Source: Parastagonospora avenae f. sp. tritici 18332-5 (Eukaryota > Ascomycota > Dothideomycetes > Pleosporales > Phaeosphaeriaceae). Taken from it: a stretch of 64,000 bases of DNA. Below are positions 1-10,358 of this stretch, piece after piece. Numbering within the stretch: position 1 is the stretch's first letter; the number at the start of each line of letters is the position of its first letter. The notes beneath the pieces are model-generated. The model worked only from the letters and a program-made list of their open reading frames with translations, did not search any database and had not been told where the DNA came from. The stretch is from the NCBI GenBank assembly GCA_022559985.1, contig JAFJTR010000101.1, forward strand, positions 1 to 64,000. Direction: 5' to 3'. Made by a program: the position numbers and the translations under genes.

Positions 1-100
1 TCCTCCTCCGTAACATGAATCAACAACAATCACCGAACAGAATGCATTCCTAGTTATCGTTATTTCCTTTCAGCACTAGTGCTAAGACCCTACCAACACC
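1..100. repeat. Dispersed repeat, copy A (cut by window edge)
   Basis: This aligns with 22490-22600 in the same orientation. The best-kept core reads atcaccgaacagaatgcatt here and atcaccgagcagaatgcatt there, and similarity continues over most of the following 60 bases with substitutions and small indels. No terminal inverted repeats or coding capacity are visible. It may be a relic of a short non-autonomous element or of an older duplication. Confidence 0.6.
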
Positions 101-686
101 AACATTCCTTAAATATATCTTAATACGTCATATGTAAGCAAGAATTGTAATCCAGAAAACCTCATCTCTTTTTCGCACGACAATCTTTAGCTCCCTGGGC
201 CGGGTCGCAATCTCTACATTTTGAGCACAATTCGCAGTCCCATCCCCCAAAGCAACATCACAACGCGTTAATAATTGAGATGGGATATATCTTAATCACA
301 GGGTCATTACTCACATGTGACCACGAACTTTCTCGTTACATTTTCATATTCCTCTGATTACCTAAAGAGTTCTTCCGCATAAAGGTAGAACCTAATATCG
401 TAAATCTCAGAGAGGTGATGTGCACTAAACCAAACAGCGATCAAGGCCTGAGCGTGCAGCTCCACGTGAAATAGCTCAGGACAATCACAATCGGTGGCGT
501 TGAAGTGAGACATACCTCATATGCAGCATCATGGTGCATTGTGTGAAAATGAAAACAATGGTTTGTACAAAGCTAGCTAATGCCAAAGTAAAAGAAATGG
601 TTTTATATACAAGAAAGCTTCCGCCTTTCTTCCGATCTATCCCAAAAATGCGATCATAATATAGGTACATGACCACTACTCGCCAA
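1..686. other. Region downstream of the cellobiose dehydrogenase gene
   Basis: No gene is visible. Bases 1-100 belong to a diverged repeat found again at 22490-22600. The rest is AT-rich flank, probably partly 3' UTR. Confidence 0.5.
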
Positions 687-3431
687 TTACTCGCTAATGA
701 CGATGGCGGGTGCAAGGCCACGCCTCTTGAGCAAGTCCATGCGCTTGTGAACAGTGGTGCCTTGTTCGCTACGCTTGGAGGCAGGAATGCATTGTGAGTA
801 CCAATCGTTCTGAACCTTGCACGTCCACCCGCTCTCACACTGCGTGGGACCATCGTATCCGTTGCCACCGCAGCGGTCGTAGGGCTTTGCAGTACCGGAG
901 CTGGGGTTGGACGGTGCCGGTGCCGGTGTGGCTGCTGGAGGAGCAGAAGGAGCAGACTCTACTGGCGAGGAAGGAACTGGCGCAGCAGGAGTAGAGGGAA
1001 CAGATGGAGGGCTTGGTGTCTCGGCGGGTGGAGAGGCGCTAGGTGCGCTGCTTGGTTCGACGGGAGAAGGGGTAGGGACGACAGGCGCGGCAATGCTGCT
1101 AGAGGCGGCCTCGGAAGGCTTGGGCTGGGTAGGAGTAGTGGAGCCGCCACCGAGCTTGAGAATGCGAGCAGCGGCAGCTTCGGCGGCGACCATGATGATA
1201 GCCTGGGTGTTTCCGGTAGGGAGATCAGGGTGCATGGAAGCATCAACAACGAACAGGTTGGAAGTACCGTAGACTTTGGTGTCAGTGTCGACAACGACAC
1301 CGGCTTCGCCCTTGGTTCCCATCTTGGCGGTACCGACGTAGTGGCTACCAGTCTTGAAGTCCTTGATGAGGTCAGCGCCGGTGACGTTAGTGACACCAGC
1401 GGGAGCAATGAGCGAAAGCGTGGAGTTGCCTTCAGCGGCCATCTTGATAAGACGATTCATCATGATTGTTGCAGCCTCCTTGTCGACGTCCGAGGTTAGG
1501 TGAGGGTTGGTGATGAAGTTGGTGGCGCCGTCAGCAGTAATACCAAGACTACCGACTGACTCAGAGCCGTGTGTGATGTAGACCTTCATCTGGATCTGGT
1601 TCTCTGCTGGGCCATTGCAGGTTCCCTGGAAGAAGACCTCCTTGCCTTCGGTAGTGTTGACAGAAGTCCACCAGTTGAGGCGCTGACCAGACTGCGCAAG
1701 GAGACCAGAGCCCCTCGCAAATAGGTCAATGGTCGTCTGGTTGGGCGTAGTGTACGTAGTCTTGGCCTCGGCGTGCATAGGCGTGGAAACGTTGAACTTG
1801 ACGGTGAAGATAGGGTGATCCTTAATCTCCTCGCCAACTGGAAGGTCAATCCAGTCAGCTTCGGCGGGAAGCTTGACACCGCTCGTTCCTGAGGCGACGA
1901 TCTGAAGTTGCTTTGCGGGGCCGATACCAGAGTTGAAGAGAATGCGGGGAGTAGACATGGCGCCAGCGGCAAGGAGAACGCTGCCGCCGGCCTTGACGTT
2001 GTAGATGACGCGCTGACCTGCTTCGGACTCGACTTCTACACCACTGATGGTCTCGCCCTCACGGACTGCACGGATCACCTTGGTATTCATCATGAGTTTG
2101 AAGTTCTCCAGCTTCTGGGCAAGGGGAAGATAAGTCCTGACAACGCCAGAGCGAAGACCATCAGCCGCGTTCCACGATGGGTGACCAAAGACATTCTTCT
2201 TTGAATTAGGGTCTTTGATGAAATCAGTTTCGGCCCAGCCCTGTCCGGCGAAGAATTTGGAGAGCACATTGAAAGCCTCGTCGTTGTAACGCTTGCCATC
2301 CATAGAGCCATAAGTCTGACCGGGGTTGCGCTCCCAGACACGGTCGGCTGCAGCGGAGACATCAGATGACTTCCAGCCAGTGGGCCACTTGTCATCGAAA
2401 TCCCGATCCTGCGGCTTGACGAACATCATGGCGTTGATAGAGCTGCCACCACCAAGAAGACACCCAGCTTGATCGGCGGTGTCTGAGCAGAAAGCCGGGC
2501 TACCAACATCACTGAGGTAATATCCGTACGCGGGTACATCGTACATAGTCATGGAGGAGTTCCATTCGAGGGTCTTGGTGTTGCCAGACGATGCAAGAGA
2601 CGGGCCACCGCGTTCGATCAGAAGCACGGAAGCGCCACTTTCAGCAAGCCTCTCAGCCGCAATCACACCAGCGGGTCCGGCGCCAGCAACAATGTAGTCG
2701 TAAGTCGCATTGGCTACAGTTGCATTTCCTCCAGTGATTGGGGTGGTTGTGTTTCCGCCGGCACCAGGAGTGGTTGGGGTAGTTGGGGTGGTGGAGTTTC
2801 CTCCTCCTGAACCACCCTTGACGGCAAGTGCAGCCCACTTGGCGAAGTCTGCACTTTTAGCATCGGCCAAGGGCATTCCAAAAGCGCCGAATCCTGCGCT
2901 GTGGTATGTGAGTGCACCAGAGGCGGAAGTGGGGTCGGTTAAAGCGTCGTCTGACTGAGCCCATCCTACAATGTTCAACTCGGGGGCAACAACGAATCCA
3001 GTGAGGGGATCCTCGCTGATGCAGTTCGAGCAGAGGAAGGTGTATGAGAAGGCAGTGTCGTTGACAAAGGTACCGTCAGGGATGGGAGACATGGCGAAGT
3101 CTCCAGTTGCAACAGATGGGCTAGTGTATCCAGTCGCTACCCTGAAGGAAGAGACGACCTTTCCGTCGTTAGGCCATGCAACGGCGAGCAAGTTGCCCAC
3201 CATGCTCTGACCCATGCTGAAACCAGCCCATCCTGCAGTTATCGGAGACTGAATTTGCGCTATGAAGTCCTTGCCTGCGGTCTCCGGAAGGGCGATACCG
3301 AACGTGAATCCCGTGTCCGCAGTGTAGCCATTGAATTTTATACCAGTCTTGGGATCTGTGTATGGGGCAGCACTTTGAGCAGTGACTTGGAGCGCAAATA
3401 GTGCGGAAGAGAGAACGGTAGAGCGTGCCAT
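687..3431 (-). CDS. Cellobiose dehydrogenase, class IIA (cytochrome + flavin + CBM1)
   Basis: Single-exon secreted flavocytochrome of 914 aa. It would oxidise cellobiose at FAD and pass electrons through heme b to lytic polysaccharide monooxygenases. I chose the ATG at 3431 because it gives a signal peptide ([19 protein letters not shown]); the open frame runs 83 codons further upstream without signal character. Order: heme domain (about 20-215) with a likely Met ligand in [11 protein letters not shown] and His ligand in LTYHSAGFG; Gly/Thr/Pro linker; GMC flavin domain starting at the dinucleotide motif [13 protein letters not shown], then [13 protein letters not shown], and a C-terminal His/Asn pair ([19 protein letters not shown]); long Pro/Ser/Ala linker; CBM1 cellulose-binding module ([13 protein letters not shown]...YSQCI). 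About 28 residues, some basic, follow the CBM1, which usually ends the protein. The CBM1 places it in ascomycete class IIA. Confidence 0.95.
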   Translation of the reverse strand: MARSTVLSSALFALQVTAQSAAPYTDPKTGIKFNGYTADTGFTFGIALPETAGKDFIAQIQSPITAGWAGFSMGQSMVGNLLAVAWPNDGKVVSSFRVATGYTSPSVATGDFAMSPIPDGTFVNDTAFSYTFLCSNCISEDPLTGFVVAPELNIVGWAQSDDALTDPTSASGALTYHSAGFGAFGMPLADAKSADFAKWAALAVKGGSGGGNSTTPTTPTTPGAGGNTTTPITGGNATVANATYDYIVAGAGPAGVIAAERLAESGASVLLIERGGPSLASSGNTKTLEWNSSMTMYDVPAYGYYLSDVGSPAFCSDTADQAGCLLGGGSSINAMMFVKPQDRDFDDKWPTGWKSSDVSAAADRVWERNPGQTYGSMDGKRYNDEAFNVLSKFFAGQGWAETDFIKDPNSKKNVFGHPSWNAADGLRSGVVRTYLPLAQKLENFKLMMNTKVIRAVREGETISGVEVESEAGQRVIYNVKAGGSVLLAAGAMSTPRILFNSGIGPAKQLQIVASGTSGVKLPAEADWIDLPVGEEIKDHPIFTVKFNVSTPMHAEAKTTYTTPNQTTIDLFARGSGLLAQSGQRLNWWTSVNTTEGKEVFFQGTCNGPAENQIQMKVYITHGSESVGSLGITADGATNFITNPHLTSDVDKEAATIMMNRLIKMAAEGNSTLSLIAPAGVTNVTGADLIKDFKTGSHYVGTAKMGTKGEAGVVVDTDTKVYGTSNLFVVDASMHPDLPTGNTQAIIMVAAEAAAARILKLGGGSTTPTQPKPSEAASSSIAAPVVPTPSPVEPSSAPSASPPAETPSPPSVPSTPAAPVPSSPVESAPSAPPAATPAPAPSNPSSGTAKPYDRCGGNGYDGPTQCESGWTCKVQNDWYSQCIPASKRSEQGTTVHKRMDLLKRRGLAPAIVISE

Positions 3432-4819
3432 TGCGTTTGAATGGTTGCTGATGATTGATGGGAAGGAATGTATATGGCACGGCCAAAAAAAAGAATGACA
3501 AGCCGTCAAGGCTGAATATAACGACTGGAAGCGTTCGAAAGAAAGATCGACGAATGAAAGAATGTATACAAGCAGCAGCTGATAGTGACTCTGTCCAACA
3601 GCGAGCCGGGCCGTTATGTACTTACGGTGTACGCATTTTTTCAGCAATGCGGGTCTTCCAATCCTCAATTTGGGATTCAAAGCACAACACTTCCCGCTGG
3701 CTTAGCTATGGTGGAGCGACGTCAGAAGCATACCTCGTCTCTTGGTTCCCAGAGATTTGGACCAGGCTGGGCTGTCATAATCCAGAAATGCGGTTCATTG
3801 ACTGGCTCTGCATAGCGCAAGCGAAGAATAGCGGCGGTACTTGCGCATGGAATAGATTGCACGCCACGGAGAGCGAAGAAAAGCCGACAGACTTTTCGAG
3901 AACACCCGGCGCAACACTTTGAACACCGCGCACACTGATTCGCTCTGTCGAAGTTTCATGTCCCGTCGCGCGGTTTTGCCTTGGGAGTGGGACCGGGGTG
4001 GTTTCGAAACGAGCCCTGGAAATTTCCTTGCTGGGACGGAGAAATAAATGAACGCCCAACATTTCGCCTCGCCCTCGACGCTTGGCAATGGATGCTAACA
4101 ATGCATAGGTATGCTGCGCCTCTGTGTTGGAGCACATTTGTTTTGTCTCTGTCCAGAATGAAAGATTTAGCAAACCAAAAGCAACCTCCTACCAACACGA
4201 GACTGCCAGATTGGGACAGCTTGGTAAAAGACTTGGATGAAGTTCCTGTGATATTCGTGTAGGTGGAACCTAGAACGGGCGTGGAGATTGAGTCTTGTCG
4301 TGGTTTCGGGAACTCTCAAGCGCTACGGCCTGTCGTTCCACCACATGTTCTCGACGGCGCCTGCTGCCTCCAACACAGCGGACGCACTGGACAGGAAGTG
4401 TTCATCCGCGCACCCACCGCAATCTGCGCAACTCTGCGACACGTCCTTTCATTGTGCTCCACGATACCTGGCGCTGAGATGAAGGGATCCATGCTCGGGA
4501 AGAGAAAAGACGGCTTGTTGGTCTGCCACTAATTGGAGTCTACGTCATATAATCGCATCTTCAATGTGCCTTCAATGCTCTTTGTCGCGTCGAAAGATGG
4601 ATTACAGCAAATGGGATGAATATACATCAAGATGATGGGGGTGAAGAGTTAAGGGCGAGTCGCGAAGCCAGATACGCGCAGCGGAGGGAACAAAGTGGGG
4701 TTCGTATAACCGAACCTCGGCTTCGACATCATCAAAACAGCCTTGGTATCTTGAACAGTGACCATAGTCATCGAAGCCCTTGTGTCTATTACGATATTCC
4801 ACGAGAATCAATTGTAATC
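3432..4819. promoter_or_regulatory. Divergent promoter region, cellobiose dehydrogenase / thiolase
   Basis: 1.4 kb between two genes read away from each other. On the minus strand a TATA-like GTTATATTC lies near 3514-3522, about 85-90 bp upstream of the cellobiose dehydrogenase ATG. The small overlapping open frames at 3585-4173 have no recognisable protein character. Confidence 0.4.
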
Positions 4820-6267
4820 ATGGTGAAGAACAACATTCCTGCCTACGTCCTCGGTGTAGGACTCACCAAGTTCATCAAGCCGCGGAAGGAGCGCGCGTAT
4901 CCGGAGATGGGATATGAGGCAGGTGTCAAGGCGATGTTGGATGCTCAGATCAACTACGACGATGTCGAGACTGGTGTGGCATGTTACTGCTACGGCGATA
5001 CGACAAGTGGGCAGCGAATTTTCTACCAATTTGGCATGAGCACGTGGGTACCCTGCATCCACTTCAGCATGAAGCCTACATGTGTACAAGAACAGTTCAT
5101 TGACCTCCGTTCAGCATCCCCATATACAACACAAACAATGCATGTGCCACAGGTTCTACCGGACTGCACCTCGCCCGCACCCTTATCAAAAACGGCGCCA
5201 TCGACTGCGCCCTTGTAATCGGTTTCGAGCAAATGCAGCCAGGTTCCATCAAGTCTGTCTGGTCCGACAGACCATCGCCCATGGGCTTGTCGATGAAGAT
5301 GATGAACGACACCCGCGGCATCACTAACTCTCCGCCCAACGCACAGTACTTCGCCAACGCAGGACTCGAGTACATGGAGAAATACGGTGCAGAGGCACGC
5401 GACTTTGCTGAGATCGCGAGGATCAGCCATCTTCATTCTTCGAAAAACCCATATGCACAGTTCAGAGATGTGTATACCCTCGAACAGATTGAAAAAGCAC
5501 CGATGATCCACTTCCCGCTAACAAAGCTGCAATGCAGCCCTACTAGTGATGGCGCTGGTGCTGCGGTCATCGTTAGCCAGAAGTTCTTGGATGAGAGACC
5601 ACACTTGAAGAGCCAGGCCATTCTCATTGCAGGTCAATCCTTGTTGACAGACTCGCCGCAGCTGTACTCGAAATCTTCAATGGATCTTGTTGGATACGAC
5701 ATGACGAAGCGCGCTGCGCAGGCTGCGCTCAAAGAGGCTGGCGTAAGCCCAAAGGACGTCAAGGTCGCAGAACTGCATGACTGTTTCTCTGCGAACGAAC
5801 TTATCTTGTTGGAGGGCCTTGGTTTTAGTGAACCTGGCAAAGCACACATGATGGTTCGGAATGGCGACATTACATACGGTGGCAAGGGTCCTATCGTCAA
5901 TCCCTCCGGAGGCCTGATCAGTAAAGGCCATCCTCTCGGTGCCACAGGTCTAGCGCAATGTGCAGAGCTTACATGGCAGCTTCGGGGTTGGGCGAACAAC
6001 AGACTTGCTGACAACGCGGACGTGGCGCTCCAGCACAACCTAGGTTTGGGTGGTGCCGTGGTCATCAATGTCTACAAGCGCGCGGACGGACAAAAGAACG
6101 TCAAGATGAGCGATGAAGAGATCAAGAAAGCCAGCCAATTCGACTACAATCCCGCGACCGAAGCGCGATATGTAACAAAAGAAGAAGGCGAGAAAGTCAG
6201 GAGCAAGACTGTAAGGAACGAATATGCGCTTGGGGACACTTTGGAGAAGATCCAAAGTCGCTTGTAA
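4820..6267 (+). CDS. SCP-x-type thiolase, peroxisomal
   Basis: Thiolase of the sterol carrier protein x family, 458 aa, expected to act on acyl-CoA in peroxisomes. Exons are 4820-5043 and 5115-6267. The 71-nt intron was placed because splicing restores IPIYNTNNACATGSTG around the nucleophile, Cys85. Other active-site residues are His296 (ELHDCFSANE) and His347 (SKGHPLGATG). The protein ends in Ser-Arg-Leu, a type 1 peroxisomal targeting signal. It has no C-terminal SCP2 domain, so it is the free-standing thiolase form. The open frame extends upstream to 4616, but homologues begin close to the MVKNNIPAYVLGVGLTKF start used here. It meets the SET gene tail to tail with only 70 bp between stop codons. 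Confidence 0.92.
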
Positions 6268-6337
6268 TTTTCACTCATATAAACGCCGATTTCATACCGC
6301 CTGATCAAAACTCCTGTTAAATCCATCTGATACCTTC

Positions 6338-7690
6338 CTAGTGTGCATGTTTGCAACCACACGACTTTCCACTGAGCCCAACGCGCTTATTCCAGCTCCA
6401 CGTCATCTCCGGGCTCTCAACCATCCTCTTCATCTCCTTGGTATCCGCATGCCTGAACCCCTTGTCTAGCATGCTCATCTCAACACTCAACCGCGCATAC
6501 CTGATTGCCTCCCACCTTTTGCCAAAGCTGCTGTACGTCTCCGCAGCATACTTATACGCCGTCGCCAGACTGGCGTCCAGTCTCTCCTGCTGATACAGCG
6601 TGACCAACAGCTCAGCCACCTCCGTCGTCGCAGAAGACTCCGGCGTCCAATCGTCCAGCATGAGCGCCAGGTCGGTGATCTGGTACAACCGACTATCCGA
6701 CTCAGCAAAGACGGCTGGATGCGCAGTACACGTCGAGCAGCCACAATCGAAGCCCCAGTTCTTCTTGAGGCGAGTCATTCTCGTCTTGCGATCCTTCTCG
6801 TTGTCAATGTAAGTGATTGTGATCTCCTCGTCGGGCTGGATGTCGCGGATCGCATGCACGTAATGCGTCATCATATCCTCGTCCCAAAAATAAGCTGCGT
6901 TGGGCCGGCAGTCGTGGTTCATCATTGCAATCTCGGGGAATAGCGCTTGTTGGCTGATGCCGTCGATCGTGGTGTCGAAGTTGTTCGTGTTGATCCTGTC
7001 TTCGACTGGGTCGCCGTGGAAATGGCCCATGAGTGCCCAGAAGCTCTTCTGAGTTTCGGTAGGCAGAGTCTCTACACCGCGATAGAGGAGCGCGTAGCGT
7101 TCGGCCGTTGAGAGCTCGTAAGCATCGCTGTCGGTGATGGCGATGGGCGTTGATGCGAAGATCTGATCGCCGCGGTGTAGGGTCTTGTTGGCTACAAGAC
7201 CCCGTCCTTTGCCTGGGAACTCGTGCTGTACGAACGGCGGGTTTTCGTATTTATTCACACCAGCGAGTACTTCTGGGTGTGTGAAGGCAGGCTTGTCCAG
7301 CATTGCGTATGCAAAAGGTTTGGTGGTGAGGATAAAGATGCCTCGTCCGCCGGCGAAGCCCTGGTGACCGAATACGCAGTATGGTTCTTCCGTCTTCTCA
7401 TTCGAGTAGCATTCTGGCCAGAAGCTCCATGGAAAGTCGGCTGTTTCTTGTGCTATTCTCCGTGCTTCTTCTAATGTCTGGGAAGGCTGTGAAAGGTTGC
7501 TTCGATAAGCAATTGTTGATGCGAATGTGCTAGAGGAATCGTAGGACGCTAATTGGCATATACCGTCTATGAGTGTCGAACCTGAGGGGCATGCGTCTTG
7601 TAGAAGGACTTCGCTGTGAACGTGTTCGACTTTGTCGCTTGTGAATGCGAGTGCCCCACCGAGGAAGCTGAGACCGACTGCTGACCACAT
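6338..7690 (-). CDS. SET-domain protein with N-terminal signal peptide
   Basis: Single-exon gene of 450 aa. The N-terminus MWSAVGLSFLGGALA looks like a cleavable signal peptide. A SET domain follows (about 160-310): GRGLVANKTLHRGDQIF at its start, NHDCRPNAAYFWDE (the NHxCxPN signature), and IQPDEEITITYID near the cofactor/active-site knot. After it comes a Cys-rich GFDCGCSTC post-SET-like motif, then a helical C-terminal region. It ends in GKSCGCKHAH. The family resembles fungal SET5/SMYD-like proteins, which methylate lysines. A signal peptide on such an enzyme is odd, so substrate and location are uncertain. It could be secreted, or the leader could be a membrane anchor. Confidence 0.88.
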   Translation of the reverse strand: MWSAVGLSFLGGALAFTSDKVEHVHSEVLLQDACPSGSTLIDGICQLASYDSSSTFASTIAYRSNLSQPSQTLEEARRIAQETADFPWSFWPECYSNEKTEEPYCVFGHQGFAGGRGIFILTTKPFAYAMLDKPAFTHPEVLAGVNKYENPPFVQHEFPGKGRGLVANKTLHRGDQIFASTPIAITDSDAYELSTAERYALLYRGVETLPTETQKSFWALMGHFHGDPVEDRINTNNFDTTIDGISQQALFPEIAMMNHDCRPNAAYFWDEDMMTHYVHAIRDIQPDEEITITYIDNEKDRKTRMTRLKKNWGFDCGCSTCTAHPAVFAESDSRLYQITDLALMLDDWTPESSATTEVAELLVTLYQQERLDASLATAYKYAAETYSSFGKRWEAIRYARLSVEMSMLDKGFRHADTKEMKRMVESPEMTWSWNKRVGLSGKSCGCKHAH

Positions 7691-8323
7691 TTTGTTGGAT
7701 TATGTGTTGAGTTTTCTGTTTGAAATGAATTCGATGGATTAATTGTGGAAGAGCACTGCGATGATATACTCTTCTGTTCGGTCTTGGTACTGCAGGTCAT
7801 GAAACATGAGATGGCGATGAAGCGATACCTGAAACGATTCCACGAAACAAGCCGTGTTGGTCAAGACGAGTGCGGGGAGATGTCAGATGAAGCTACAACC
7901 ACCGGAACACAACGAACAACATTTTGATTGCCCGCATATTACTTTTCGGTTTTGGCCCGTCGTGACTGCTATGCTAGAATAGCGAGTGTGCAGATGGGTG
8001 AGGACGCGGGAGGCTCGGTGTGACATGCATGTGTAACAACAATGGTTCCTGAGAGTCCCTATGTATACAGGATTCAATTTGAATGCTAACTTTATTTTCT
8101 TTCGGTGTTCACACCTGAGCAAGAACGGTCGCAAGCCTGACGATGCTGTAGGCCAGGCTGTTGCATTCGAGTTTCGAGGCTGAAACAAGGCCCCACTCGG
8201 CAATACTTGCCATCTCCTCTGGTGGAATAGCTTGTGAACATCACAGCGTAGAACATGAACTTCGTATATTTTGTGAATTATTACGATTCGATAATCGAAA
8301 GGTATCCTCTCGACGCACTAGAC
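7691..8323. other. Spacer upstream of the SET gene
   Basis: Holds the promoter of the SET gene (minus strand) and the 3' flank of the multicopper oxidase gene. The short open frames here show no protein-like composition. Confidence 0.4.
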
Positions 8324-10297
8324 TCAACCAATCAGTGCGCCTTTGTTGTTCCCATCTGAGTTGAGTACGGTATTGCACTTGCTCGCGGAATCGCTCGCCG
8401 AGATGGCACCTTGTTCACCCGCACAATTACCGCTGTATGGTCGATTACCCCTCTGACAATTTGAAATGCCAGCCGCAGGCGCGGATAATATGCCCTGGGC
8501 AAGATCTGGCGCTTCTATGATGGTCGCTGCCATGCCGCCCACAAGATGCAAATCGATGTGGCAGTGGAACAACCAAACACCCGGATTGTCGGCTTTGAAG
8601 CGAATGACGAGATAGCCATTCGCAGCGACTACTGCAACATCGCGCTTCGCAGGAATGCTCGGAAGCGAACTTTCGACGCCATTCCATGATCCAGAACCTT
8701 TCGCGACAATCTGGAAGACGTGGCCCTACCAAGGTTAGTCAATCTCGCATGCATCGTGTGAGCAAGCAGCTACTTACGTGGAGATGCATCGGATGCGGGT
8801 ATGGATGCGTGTTCTGGTAGTGGATCTGCACTACTTGTCCGGACTTGACAACATGGGGCTCGACTCCCACTCCGTACGTGGCTGGATCCATGGCATTGGA
8901 ACCAGTTGTAAGTGCAGTGAAGAGCGAAGGAACTTTCGCAGGTACCCAAGGCTGCGCACCCACCCCGATGCGGGTCCCGATACCCGCGAAAAAGGTTTGA
9001 TTGGTTGCAAGATCGATTTTGTTGTCTACTGGAGACAATAGTTTCTGGCCGTCCAGCGGTTTTGTGGAGAAATCATCAAATGTCGAGGCAGGCTGCCAGC
9101 TGAATGTTAGAACGTCTGTGATGAAGTCCAGAATTGATCCCAGTAGGTTGTAGATAAGCTTTCCTACAACTGTTCTCGCGCTCTCGGACGGTATGTTTCC
9201 TGTCAGCATATCAATCGTCATTTTCACAATGTAGTTGGCTCCTGGAGATTGAAAACGGGAAGTCAGTCGTGTCCGACAGTATTTCAGAGATCAGTAACTC
9301 ACCTCCCATAGGATTGGTTTTTCCCTGAACTACTACGCTAGAAGTCTGACCCGCGCAAAGAACAATTGTATCTGCATCCTTGGGTTGTATTTGCACACCG
9401 TCAATCTCAACAACTTTGAGAGTGTATCCTTGAATGTGGAACTGGCCACAGGCAAGGCCACCAATATTGGCGATACGAATTAGATACTTCTTGCCAGTAG
9501 CGAACTTAAATTGCGGCGCACTGCGAGTGTCGTTCACCAGGATGGTATCAGGCGAAGGAAGATCTCCATTAGTGTTGCTAGGGCTCATATAGTCTTTAAT
9601 GATGTCCGGCATCTGCCTGTGATACCTATCGATGTTGTTAGCCGCCTCCCCTTGCTAACTCGTGCATAAAAGCACACACCAATCAGACATGCTGAGATAG
9701 ATCTGTGAGTCGATGTCTAGACTGTTCTCCCAGCTTCGATCGTGGATGATCATTTTACCTCGAAGTCCATCCGGGTATTGGCCTTTGTCATGCGAATGAT
9801 ACCAATGAGTTCCGGCAGGATTAGCAACAAAGGAGTACGTGTATGAGTCGCCTGGCTGAATGGGACATGCTGTGATACCGGTAGCCTGGTCACATCAGCA
9901 AGTGTAGTAGCTCGAAGGAGGTGATTGACATACTCCGTCATAGATGCCAGAGCCCTTTTGGAACATGCCATGGAAATGTAACGAAGTGGTCTCATTACCC
10001 AGGTTGTTATGAGCATTGATCACTATCGTATCGCCCACGTCTGCTTCGATGGTCGGGATTCTAGTAGTATGAGCATGCGCGTTTTCATAAAAGTTCCATA
10101 CATACGGCCATTGACCATTAACACCCATCACTGGTCTGGCATAGCCATCTGGAGCTGCCTGAACAGGATTAGCATGGAGCTTACTGGTATTCGACAGCAA
10201 GGTAATTTACGGTGACCCAGCCAATACTGAAGTCATAGCTGACTGTCTTTGCGCACACCAAGCTAGCGTAGACTGCTGCTAAAAGAAGCCGGAACAT
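8324..10297 (-). CDS. Multicopper oxidase (laccase/ferroxidase-like), secreted
   Basis: Six-exon gene of 568 aa. Exons: 10211-10297, 9934-10158, 9680-9885, 9303-9625, 8778-9241, 8324-8725. Introns of 48-61 nt restore the four copper motifs: HFHG (SLHFHGMFQKGSG), HWYHSH, HPMHLHGHVF and HCHIDLH. The N-terminus MFRLLLAAVYASLVCA is a signal peptide. The start of the mature protein (YDFSIGWVT, then RPVMGVNGQWP) and the HCHIDLH context resemble the Fet3-like ferroxidase and ascomycete pigment-oxidase branch more than classical laccases. There is no C-terminal membrane anchor as in Fet3 and no DSGL end as in secreted laccases. Expected reaction: one-electron oxidation of phenols or Fe(II), with O2 reduced to water. 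Confidence 0.92.
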
Positions 10298-10350
10298 GTT
10301 TGCTGGAACCCTAAGGAATGCAGGAAGCAAATGGTGTCGCAAATCTCAAG

Positions 10351-10358
10351 ATATATAG
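10351..10358 (-). promoter_or_regulatory. TATA-like box of the multicopper oxidase gene
   Basis: CTATATAT on the minus strand, about 54 bp upstream of the ATG at 10297. The spacing fits a fungal core promoter with a short leader. Confidence 0.4.

Noticed and set aside
907..1272. Glycine/alanine-rich plus-strand frame over the cellobiose dehydrogenase linker
   Set aside because: It is antisense to the Pro/Ser linker of a well-supported gene.
3775..4173. Minus-strand frame of 132 codons upstream of the cellobiose dehydrogenase gene
   Set aside because: It overlaps other frames on both strands, has no motif and lies in a promoter region.
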